Source: Teratosphaeria epicoccoides
Taxonomy: Eukaryota; Ascomycota; Dothideomycetes; Mycosphaerellales; Teratosphaeriaceae
DNA: 64,000 bases
Direction: 5' to 3'
NCBI GenBank assembly: GCA_021401465.1
Contig: JADDMT010000039.1
Location: 230,394-294,393 of the forward strand
Of this stretch, positions 10,927 through 20,302 are shown in pieces. Numbering within the stretch: position 1 is the stretch's first letter; every line of letters starts with the position of its first letter. The notes below the pieces were generated by a model. The model did not search any database and had not been told where the DNA came from. It saw only the letters and a list, made by a program, of their open reading frames with translations. Position numbers and translations under genes: made by a program.

Positions 10927-11900
10927 GCGGTGTGTTGGTGGCAAGATAATTTAAGTAGATACCAAGTGCTTCAGACACGCAAGATCTCGAGGTTCTCCTA
11001 GCAATGCGTCTTCTGCAGGCAAGATTATCTGACGTGCTATGCTTGCATCCCCAGTGGTGACAATACCACTGACAACACGATGTCACGGCATTCAACTGCT
11101 GCTTCCGACCTCCAGTCCTCTTTATGGCAATGTAGCCATCAAGAGAACGTGCGAGAGACCCTGCATGCCCCAGGTTCCATCCAATAAGAAATTTCGATTC
11201 ATGGCTATCGAGGTGTCCAGCACTGGACCTGCAATGCAAATGAATCACGAATGCAAGCTGACACCAGTAAAGCAGATGCCATAGGCGCCCGGAACGTCTT
11301 CTGTATCTTCTTACTCTGTACTGCTCTGCTCGACAAGGACGAGAGCATCACGCGTGATACCGACCATGCCTTTCGCTCGACATACAACCCTCGACTTTTC
11401 CCATCCCGCATCCTGGAAGAGCTGATTTCACAGTTGAAGACACAAACCTGTCTTCAAAACTTAATTGTGTTGCTTCGCACACTGCGCTCGCCGTGATACC
11501 GGTCGTGCCTCGCTGGATATCTCGTCTCCACATAAGCTTTTTTGGAGTCCAGCTCGGCAAGGACTGTCGTTTCGCTGAGCAAGGTGGTCCAAATCGCTTT
11601 CAAACAGCAGTATGACGAATTCTTGCCAGCGGCGAACGGCCACAGTATGATCATAAACAATCGCTCTGTCCAATTGCTCCGCCTGCGTCACCCTGAAAAT
11701 ACGCCAAATGCGTCAAATGACGTCAAGCATTCAACAGCTCATGCACTCACCGCTTCAAGTATCAGCCGCGTCAAGCAGGTCAGCCCTCTAAACCGTCAAT
11801 CGCGTCGTCAAGCCGTCAGCCATCTCGCCGACTAACGATCAGATCGACCCATCCAATCATGCCTCATCACCCGATTCCTGATCCACACCATCCCATCCCC
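10927..11900. other. Intergenic stretch, with a GTCA-rich tract at about 11690-11840
   Basis: No convincing gene. The last part (about 11690-11840) has closely spaced CGTCA, GTCAAG and GTCAGC words of the same kind as the RNase T2 long introns. The rest is ordinary unique sequence. Confidence 0.5.
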
Positions 11901-12446
11901 TCAATCCTCCTTCTCCCTGTAAACGCACACCCCATACAACCTTCCCACAACCCAACTATGCCCCGCCACACTAATCGGCCCACCCCTCCAAAGCGGCAAA
12001 ACCTGGTCCCTACTATCCCTCCTCCTCTTCTCAATCCCGTCCAACAACGTCCCCCTCTGAAAAGCCACCACATCCTCCCCCTTCAACAGCCCCGTCCTGA
12101 CATCCGCAGCCAAAGCCCATAGACCCACGGCGTCCGCCTGACCCTGCAACCCATTCTGCTTAGCCGCGTCCCAGATCTCAGAGCGCGTATAGTCTTTCTT
12201 CTCGTCTACTGGGATGCCGTCCAGGAGGGTCTTCTTGATTGGGACAGATGGGACATGGATATTTAGGGAGAGGAAGCCGGTATTCTTGAGGTACAGATGC
12301 CGGCCGACAGCTACAGCGAGGGCGACTGGGAAGTCGAGACCGAGAGCAAGATTGCCGCGGAGACTGTCCTGCAGGCGGATGGTCTGGGAGTCGTGTGGGT
12401 TGCGATTAGAGTAGAAGGCAAGAAGGCGGTGGAATGGTGCAGTCAT
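11901..12446 (-). CDS. Degenerate caleosin-like protein
   Basis: A 181-residue frame. The N-terminus MTAPFHRLLAFYSNRN lines up with the caleosin start (hydrophobic helix ending LAFxDRN), and near the C-terminus GEDVVAFQRGTLLDGIEKRR resembles the caleosin KEDxxxxxDGTLFxRI segment; TRSEIWDAA in between resembles the family's 'ExW' helix. However, the EF-hand that should follow the first helix is lost (NRNPHDSQTIRL lacks the spaced Asp ligands) and the central region is short. Caleosins are lipid-droplet calcium/heme peroxygenases; this copy is unlikely to bind calcium normally. The start is chosen because the upstream exon joined by the 12453-12504 intron is closed in this frame by a TAA. It could also be an unrelated fungal family; identification is from memory of motif order only. 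Confidence 0.5.
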   Translation of the reverse strand: MTAPFHRLLAFYSNRNPHDSQTIRLQDSLRGNLALGLDFPVALAVAVGRHLYLKNTGFLSLNIHVPSVPIKKTLLDGIPVDEKKDYTRSEIWDAAKQNGLQGQADAVGLWALAADVRTGLLKGEDVVAFQRGTLLDGIEKRRRDSRDQVLPLWRGGPISVAGHSWVVGRLYGVCVYREKED

Positions 12447-12452
12447 GGTGAT

Positions 12453-12504
12453 CTGTGTGCTGAGCGTGCGATGATCAGACCGACAAAGAGGTGAGACGAC
12501 TTAC
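12453..12504 (-). other. Probable 5'UTR intron of the caleosin-like gene
   Basis: On the minus strand GTAAGT (12504-12499) to CACACAG (ending at 12453), 52 nt, with a CTGAT branch-like site about 24 nt from the acceptor. The exon upstream has an in-frame TAA, so it is probably untranslated. Confidence 0.5.
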
Positions 12505-12975
12505 ATCAAATGTGATGGGAAGAAGTTACAGGGCCAGACATCTGGACAGCGCGTGTGCCGCACAATCGTCTTGCGGTCGGCTGCTGACATCACTTCCGTC
12601 TTGGATATGTGCGTGTCACTAGTCGTGATGAGAGCTGCACAGATTCCGTAGCACTCATCACGGTGCTCGGCTGAGCTCTGTCCTAACATCACCACATGGC
12701 CATCTGTCAGTCATCACGGAGGTAGAAGCACCTGGGGAGAACGCAAAGGACGTGATATAGGCACGACACCCTCCTATCAAGTGTCTAACCCGTGATAAGC
12801 CTCAAACTTTCATGCTCTGCTATGGTACATGCAGAAAGACAGAAGCAAGAACAACCACATAGCCCCTATCTCTGCCCACTACCACATGCATCTTGTTTGA
12901 AATCATTACTGACACCCAGAAAAGTGATTCACGCAGCCGGGCTTAGTGAGGGGACTTGGGAAGATGATCACTTCT
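12505..12975. other. Intergenic stretch upstream of the caleosin-like gene
   Basis: Probable leader and promoter of the minus-strand caleosin-like gene and the 3' flank of the GPI-protein gene. No gene is visible. Confidence 0.4.
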
Positions 12976-14296
12976 TCATGCGAACATCATAACAGCTGCA
13001 ACGACCAGTAAGAAGCCAGTCACGTGCATGCTGTCGTACTTGTTGATGGCGTCGCCGGTGAATGGTACGATGGTTGGAGTCGTTGGAGATGTCATGGTGC
13101 CGTTGCTGCTAGTCCCGGCCGGACCGTAACTGCCAGTACCCGTGGCCCCAGCGGCACCAGCAGCGCTACTGCCCGCGGTTGGGCTCGCGCCTCCAGCTGG
13201 GCTGTAGCTGTACGCAGGAGAACCTGCACCAGAGCCCGGAGGGCTGGCGGTGGCAGACGCAAGAGTGACCAGGCTGGTGCTCGTGACAGTCGATGTATGC
13301 AAGCTGCTGACGGTTGAAGTTGAGGCCGAAGCCGGGGCTGATCCTGAAGCGGCCGAGGCGCCCGCAGTAGCAGCCCCAACCGTCGCGTCGGCCAGGCTGC
13401 TAGTAGCGCTCGGTGGAGCCGAGCTACTGCCATTTGATGGGCCGTACGTAGCAAGACTGGTGGCGATGGGAGCGGTCGATGACGTGCTCGCAGCAGCTGC
13501 AGCAGAGCCAGAGGACTCTCCGACAGACGAGGGCGACACTGAGGCTGGACCTCCGGCTGGAGCGGTCGACACCGAGCTGCTAGCGGAGCTGCTCGGAGCA
13601 GCCGACGAAGCAGAGCTTGTATCAGCGGCCGGAGCAGATGATGCAGGACCTGCAATATGACTGTCAGCGTCACGATCGTCTGATAGAATTTTAGATTGCC
13701 GCGCTGGGCAGTATTTATTGTGTGGTGTAGGGCTTGTGGTATTGGAGCACTTACCTGAAGTTGAGCTGCTGGAGACCGAGTTGACGGTGTAAGTCGAAGA
13801 CAGCGTGCTGGTTGTGTAGATGGTAGTCGTGCTTGGACCGGTCGTACCAGCGCCGGCAAGCGAGCCGCCGCTGCTAGACGTTGGAGGCAAGACACCGCTG
13901 TTGATGGAGGTGGTGGAAATACTCGCTGGAGGGTGTGTTACCGTCAGCGAGCCGACGGGGCAGATGGTGGTGGAGACGGGGACCACGACGGTGGTGTAGG
14001 AAGCCGAACCATTGGCAGTAGCAGGGCAATCCGTGACGCTGGACGCGCACGAGGTGACGGTCAGAGTGCTCGTGCTGTAGATGGTCGACACCGAGACGGC
14101 CGGCATGACGTGCACGCTCGCGAGGTTCGTTACGGGGTCGTCTGCGAGAGTAGAAGTCAGCAATGCCTTCGGATGCTTGTATGCTGGGCATGGCTGAGAA
14201 TCCCGTGTGAGGAGCCTGATTAAGGCGAGACCTACTGGTAGCACCGACAGAGCCCGCGGCAACAATGGCCGCGACGGCGACCATGCTGAACTGCAT
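12976..14296 (-). CDS. Ser/Thr-rich GPI-anchored cell-wall protein
   Basis: Three exons on the minus strand, 14296-14236, 14141-13755 and 13649-12976 (373 residues). Exon 1 encodes a signal peptide starting MQFSMVAVAAIVAAG, with cleavage expected near GAT. Introns are 94 nt (14235-14142) and 105 nt (13754-13650); splicing keeps the frame (AT|N-DPVT and STS|G-PASS). The mature N-terminus has a small domain with three or four cysteines (TVTSCASSVTDCPA, STTICPVG), typical of fungal wall proteins. The remainder is Ser/Thr/Ala/Gly low complexity, surely O-mannosylated. The C-terminus has a small-residue site followed by a hydrophobic tail (TGFLLVVAAVMMFA), a GPI-attachment signal. It is expected at the plasma membrane or covalently in the wall. 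Without exon 1 the frame would begin inside the first intron and lack a signal peptide. Confidence 0.85.
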
Positions 14297-16740
14297 CTTG
14301 TCTTGCTTCCTGATGTTGTCGTGGTTGATACTCAGCGAGAGTGATGTGTTTGGAGAACAGCTGCTGTCGTGTATGTCGGGTGGGTGTGGATGGTTGAAGC
14401 GAGTGGAAGCTGTACAAGCAGCGAAAGGATGGGAGGAGGGAAAGTGTCGGTGCAATGTTTTGAGTCGAAAGAGCCGGGAAGCTGGAGGAAGGTGGGAGAG
14501 AGTGAACGCGTTTGTTTTGATGACTCACGCAGGGACGACTTCCCATGCAACAGAGAGGGAAGGAGCGCCCGTGCTTGCCGAGAAGCCGATTTTCACATGC
14601 GCGGGCAGACGCTCGGGATAGGATTGCACCACCACCATGCACATTCGTCAAGCCGTTCTGAGCTGTGCGACGGAATGTTCGGGAGTGAGTAAGGCCTGAG
14701 CCGGATGTATAGCACGACATCAAAAACCGAATAGGAGGCATGTGGAGCCGCATGCAGGCACGAGACTGCAAGAGAAGATTTCACAGGCCCAGGTCAAAGT
14801 TGCTAATGCCAGTTCTTCAGGATCCCCCGGGCGCCTTGGTGGACGGAAGGATCGCATTTTCATGCGGCTCACGGTTCAATGCCCCCGGAAGCATTGTAAA
14901 GGCGGTTCTTGCTGAAGCTCGAATATCAAGCGATCTAGGATCAGCATTGAGCGACGAGCAGCGCCTCGCTCTTGATAACTTGTCACCGACTGCGACAGAT
15001 TCTGTGCATGGCAGGCGTACCTGCGATTTATTGTCCAGATCCAAGGGGCGATGATTCTCAAAAGGTGATGCGCAGCTCGTTAGTGGCATAGAAGAAGACC
15101 TTGATTGCGCTGTGTACAACCAATCCTTAAGTCTTTCTCTGCTTGTCTCCGCTTGCTCGAACACAGGCCAGAAAGCAAGCCTGTTTTGGAAGAGTGTGAT
15201 TTCACGATGAACGGCGACTAAGTATAATTGTTGTGGATGTCCGCGATCATGCGCGTTGTCATGGCTCGCGCCATTGCCGACCTAGGAGCTCGAGAGGCCT
15301 GCAGCAATCGGTTTGGATCTAAGCTCTGACGCAGCAATAGCAGAATGCGGTATTCTCACGGCTTCAGTGGCCAACGTGTCAGCAGCCGGCTATTTAGCCA
15401 CCATCCCGTGCTGCCAGGACAGTCACGAGGATCAGGAACACTTGACCTGACACTCAATTCAACCGTCTTTGACTGGCTGCACAGAATGATGCCGTAAGAA
15501 TCGCGCCCCAAAACCTGACACTGATGCTAAGCAATCGTTTTGACTGATCGAGGTTGTTGACTATCGCTTTATCCTGTTGATGGCTGATTGCTAAGCTTGA
15601 TGGTTCATTGACCCTCTGCGTGAAGCGAGATCGCGGACATGCAGTGCGCATCTCACATTGGACGGGCTTTCTTTTGCATTCCCTTGAGTCAGCATGAATT
15701 TGAAGTGGGTCTGCTCAGTGGTGGATTCATCATCAGTGCAATGGATCTCGCGCTTACAACTGTCAACGTGCCGGTGCCACGAAGGTCAAAATGTAAGAGC
15801 ACCTGCCACATAGATAGAGGGAAGAGTCTTCATTGCGCTGACTAGCCCCATTTAGTCCATTCTGAGTGCTCTTGTCAAACAGCAGAAGCGGCTGAGCAGG
15901 AATTTAGCCGGTTCTGTTGGGACTAAGCTGGTGCGAATGACCATCAAGCCATTGCGAACCTCCGGGGCAAGATAGGCCTTCATCTTTAACTCATCAGCCT
16001 GGACTCGCACAACGACACAACCGAACACTTGCGTTTCAAAATGACCATCCCGTTGCTCGCCCTGACGGCTCTGTACCCTGCGTTCGATGCAAGGAAGAAA
16101 CACTTCGTCATTGTATTCAGGCATTTCAGTGCATGTTCGCCATTCTTCTGCACTGCTCTTTTCAACCCTCATCCAATTGCGGCCCTGGATCGCGCCCAAT
16201 TGCAATTATCGCCGCTATGGAGGTATAGAGAGTGTAAGATGCGTGGCTGCTCCGTTCTCGCTCAGAGACGTTGCTCGCTGAATTTGAAGCTAGGCGGAGC
16301 ACGGCATGGGTAAATGCTATATGTACTTCGACTAATCAGACGAGCAAGACCTCTCCAGGATTGCCACCTTCTGTACGGTCAATGTCGTGTCCCGGTCCTT
16401 CCGGCCCGCACTCATGGCGAATTGCTCTGACGGCACACGAGCCGGAACTCACCATTGCTTTTGCTGCCCATACACAGCAGGCACCCGACCGTATTTGCAG
16501 TGTATGTTCCCAAGATCTTCAAAGCCCAGCACACGACCCGCGTGCCCCTTTGGCATCTTGACGGTTTTCGTTACCTTTGAAACCATCCCCTCGTGGCCGA
16601 TTTGTGTGTGAAGAGGCGAAAGACATCAATCGTTGACAAGATTGCATTTAAACAACGTCAATCGGCTGCCAGCAATGCTGACCAGCTGGTGGCAGAATCA
16701 AGCAGCCGTCTACAGGGTCAATTAGAGATTCACAGGATCC

Positions 16741-16776
16741 ATGAGCGGACCAATGAGCGGATCAATGAGCGGATCC
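16741..16776 (+). repeat. 12-bp tandem repeat, three copies
   Basis: Unit ATGAGCGGATCA repeated at 16741, 16753 and 16765 with single-base differences. It lies at the left part of the degenerate repeat tract. Confidence 0.85.
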
Positions 16777-16839
16777 AGGAGATGGATAGCAGCGAGGGAG
16801 ATGAACGAGCAGCTCAGGAGATATTTCAGCAAAGCAAGG

Positions 16840-17260
16840 ACATGAATCAGTAGTGGGAGAGATCAACCAAAAGTCACAGAGATGATTCAGTGGTCATATA
16901 CACAAATCAGTCGTCAGAGAGATGAATTAGTCGTTGAAGGGAAGAGATGGTTCAGCACCCAGAGATGCCGGTGTCGTTCAGTGTTCAGAGAGATGTATCA
17001 GCAGTTAAAGAAACGAATCTGCGTTCAAGTCGTCAGCATCTCACAGCACGACCTAGCAGTCAGCGAGATCAATAAAATGTCGAAAAACCGAGCAACAATC
17101 AACGTGATCAAATGGCGGTCAACGAGATCACTTGGCCATCAACAGGATCAAGTCCGAGCTGCCGTCAACAGAAGCAGAAGAGCAGTCGATGGCATCAACG
17201 AATAACCAACGGCATCGACGAGCGAACAGCATCATTCAGTTGACGTGGTGAATCACTGCA
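16840..17260. repeat. Degenerate tandem repeat rich in GAGATCA / GTCAAC words
   Basis: The tract consists of drifting copies of a ~20-24-bp unit resembling GAGATGAATCAGTCGTCA or GAGATCA...GTCAAC. Examples of the unit start are at 16859, 16880, 16919, 16990, 17064, 17123 and 17222. The copies are too diverged to be a young satellite. Confidence 0.55.
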
Positions 17261-17304
17261 TAACATGTAAACTTTAATCTATCATTACGCGTGCCACAAT
17301 CACC

Positions 17305-19983
17305 CTATCCCATCCTCCTGGCAACCGCAATCGTATCGCCCACCTCACTTTCCCTCTGCGCCTTTATCCACCGCTGCCCACACCCATTGCACAACGTTCC
17401 CCGCCCCTGCGGCCCCGTCCGCCATTGCAAGGTCTCAGACTTCCCGCAATGAATACAGACCTGACCCGCTTGGTGATCCTCCTATGGATGTCCATTCGGC
17501 TGCGGAGTTCCACTCGCAGCTCTAGCAGCAATAGGTTGTGGTGGAGGGCGCTGGAAGCCGTTGACAGGCGTTTGCGGCTGGGAAGGAAAAGTGGGTGTGG
17601 CTCTGCCACTACCTGTACCCGGTTGCTGGCCAGCGTAGGCGTAGGTAGGACGGGGCTGCACGTTCTGCGGCTGGTTGAAGCTGGGCTTGGCAGCGACGTT
17701 CGCGGGCGACACGGTTCGATTGATTTGTGACGCACCCATCTGATAGGCGACAGCATTTGCTGCATGTGCATCTGGACGCTGTTGCTGGAACTGCTGAAGA
17801 GGCTGTGAAGGGGCGTAGTTCGAGCGGCCTTGATTCTGTGGGGTCTGACTGTACTGCTGGTTGTAACCACCGTAACCTGTTGGAGCCTGTCCGGGCTGGG
17901 TCATGGCTGACCGCTGGTAGTATTGCTGACCATTTGACTGGCCATAGGATTGCTGCGGTACACCTGGCCGTGTGTACTGATTGGGCTGTTGCCCGTAACC
18001 TCCTCGCGGTGCTGCAGAGGGCGTCCCATACTGTGAATGGCCGCTCGTTGAGCGATTGTACGCTGGCGCAGTGCCTGGAGCTCTTGTTGCTCCGTACTGT
18101 GCTCCTTGACCATACCGCGTGTTGGCAGCTTGGCCAATGGCCGGCGTACGCTGAGCTGTAGTGTTGTAATGCTGACCCGAATTTGCAGAATTGCCACGCG
18201 TGAGAGTTGCAATACCAGCAGCCGTCTGCGCGGCCGTGTACTTAGCGAGACGCGCGACCTGGTCCTCTTCGAGGGTGCCCTTGATGTCTTTCTGCTCGAG
18301 AGGGATGGTGTGGGTGACACCAAGTTCCGCGAGCTGATCGCCGTCAAGCTTAGCGACTGCGTAAGGTGGTAACTTCAGAATCAGGTATGTAAGCTCCCGA
18401 CGGAGAGCGTGGTACGTTAACGTCTCATCCTCAGCCGGCTCATCAGGCTTGCCGATCTTGGACGCAAGCTGCGGCGCAGGCGAAAGCGAAGTTCGGGACG
18501 TGGGATTGGTAGGCGCGAGAGTAGAGTTGCGAATGCGCTGATGAGAGGCAAGAGTCTCCAAGAGCTCGGCTGTCTCGCGAAGCACTTGCTCAACGTCAGT
18601 CTTGGACGTCACCTGCTCGACAACGCTCTCCCCAAGCTCCATGAGATCATTGACGACTCGTGCGAATTCCTCCTCTGTGGCTGGCAGCTCTTTCGCAGCT
18701 GGGACGTTTGAGGAAGTGGAAAGTGGCTCATCAAGAAGAGCGGGATCAATGGCGAAGACTTCATTGAACCGCTGCTCGCCGACTCTGTCATACCATATGT
18801 CTGCCCTTGCCTGCACTGGAATCATGGATTTGGCATTGTCGTATGCGGGTGCGAAGCTCGAATATGCTCGCCGAAATAGCGCCTCCTCTTGCTGCACTTG
18901 CTCTGCAAGCTGTATCTGAGTCGCTTGTTCCTTGCTGCCATCAGCCCCACTACTCAACGCACGCTCTCGCTGCTTTCGCTTCTCCCTAACCGAAGCAGCG
19001 TCCTGAGCTGAATCCGCGCCGCCGTAGCCAAGCCACACGCCTTGAGTGAGGGGCTGAACTGTATAGCCACCCTTCTTGGACCCGCGATGTACGCATTCCC
19101 TGAACTCCCATCTAATGGTCGTGTCGCGCGTGGAAGAACGCTTCTGTGAATTTGGTGGGGGCAATGAAGGCACAGCGTACGGGGGCGGAAAGGCTTCTGC
19201 GAATGTGGGTGCTTTCTTCCCATCTGCTGGTGCAGACACAATTCTCGTAGCCGCAAGACCACTGGGCAATGGCATCTCGTCCACGAGCAGCTCAGACCTG
19301 ATGGATCGGGAGGCACCAGCGGTGGTTGAGCGGTCTTGCATTGAGGAGAACAGCTGCTTCGGCGTGGGAGCATTTCCAAAGAGCGTCAGCACCCAGCTGC
19401 CACTCTGTCTTTTTTCTGCTGTGCCGTTGATCTCGGACTCTTTTTTGATCTTAGCCTCGCTCTTGACAGGCCCGTGCTGAGCCTCCCTCTCTATGATGTC
19501 CTTGATCAACTGCTCGAATGCCTTAGCACGTTGGATCTGCTTGAGCTCCTCCACCGGAACACGCCCGACATGCTGACCCTCCTTGCTCTTAGCATCCTCG
19601 CGCACTGCAGTCTCGAGATCTTGTCTGACACGCTCAGCGTCGCGTATGAGAGAGTCAAGCGAAGCATAGGCCTGCTGGCTCAGCTTCTCGCCTATGGTGG
19701 TCTTGGCATATCCGTCAGACAGACGTGCCTTCTTCTGCGATGGCTCGGAGGAGTCCAGTCCGCTGAGCTCGTGATTCAGGAAGGAAGGCGTGGTGTCAAC
19801 TTGTTGTAGAACTTCAAGCAGATCTTTCTGCACCTGACCGTTGCGTGTGCTGGGTGGTGGTGGTATGACATGTTGCACATCGTCTGCTTCTCGCTTGCGC
19901 TTGTTCGCGGAGGCGTCGGTGGGCGCGATGCTGTCGGCGACATCCAGTGTTGCAGGTGGGGCGGAGGTGCCGTTGGCGGCCAT
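17305..19983 (-). CDS. Nuclear protein with C-terminal GATA-type zinc finger (in-frame TAG before the finger)
   Basis: The uninterrupted frame runs from 19983 to a TAG at 17484-17482 (833 residues). Beyond that TAG the same frame continues open for 58 codons to a second TAG at 17307-17305 and encodes a complete GATA finger: CIHC, TLQWRTGPQGR, CNGCGQRW, i.e. C-x2-C-x18-C-x2-C, the spacing seen in White Collar-type fungal GATA factors. The stop is therefore probably removed by an intron whose acceptor is CATCCATAG, or read through. The body has a nuclear-type acidic/basic N-terminus with KKARLSDG, a conserved-looking middle (about residues 240-420, with IRWEFRECVHRG and VWLGYGG), helical parts, and a Gln/Gly/Tyr-rich low-complexity region (about 600-790). 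I do not recognise the middle domain; a chromatin or transcription role is inferred only from the finger. Divergent from the gene at 20303. Confidence 0.8.
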
Positions 19984-20302
19984 CGTGATGCGCGAGGGCA
20001 GCGCGCCAGTATCGCGTTGGAGACCCCAGGTCCCAGTCGGCTTTGGCGTGGAAGAGGTGCAGAATCAAGCGGACTTCTCAATGGTGTCAGTGTCGCGTTC
20101 TCATAACTTTCATTTCCTCTGGTTGGCTGGAATTGCCTTGCTTCAAACGGCTAGTGCCCCTGCGACGGCCGAAAGTCGGGTATATAATTCTGGAAGCTGA
20201 GCTAAGCATTGGCAACCTGAAGCATCCATCCATCCATATGTCTCCCACTGTCCCTCTTCATCTTCAAGTTGTCATCGAATGATTGCACGCGGAACTTGAT
20301 GC
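19984..20302. promoter_or_regulatory. Divergent promoter between the GATA-finger gene and the mitochondrial-protein gene
   Basis: A 319-bp gap between divergent starts. GGTATATAATTC at about 20178-20189 is a TATA-like element roughly 120 bp upstream of the plus-strand ATG. Confidence 0.4.

Larger units (their letters stand above)
14297..17304. other. Gene-poor region of 3 kb
   Basis: Leader and promoter of the GPI-protein gene on the left, then unique sequence with no supported gene. At 15430-15620 and again from 16620 to 17260 it becomes rich in TTGAC/GTCAA words. A possible secreted cysteine-rich exon lies at 16340-16611 (see findings), but I cannot build a convincing gene. Confidence 0.5.

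Noticed and set aside
16593..16853. Plus-strand frame with a coiled-coil-like NERINERI stretch
   Set aside because: The repeat comes from the 12-bp tandem repeat, which keeps frame automatically; the rest is without features and lies in the degenerate repeat tract.
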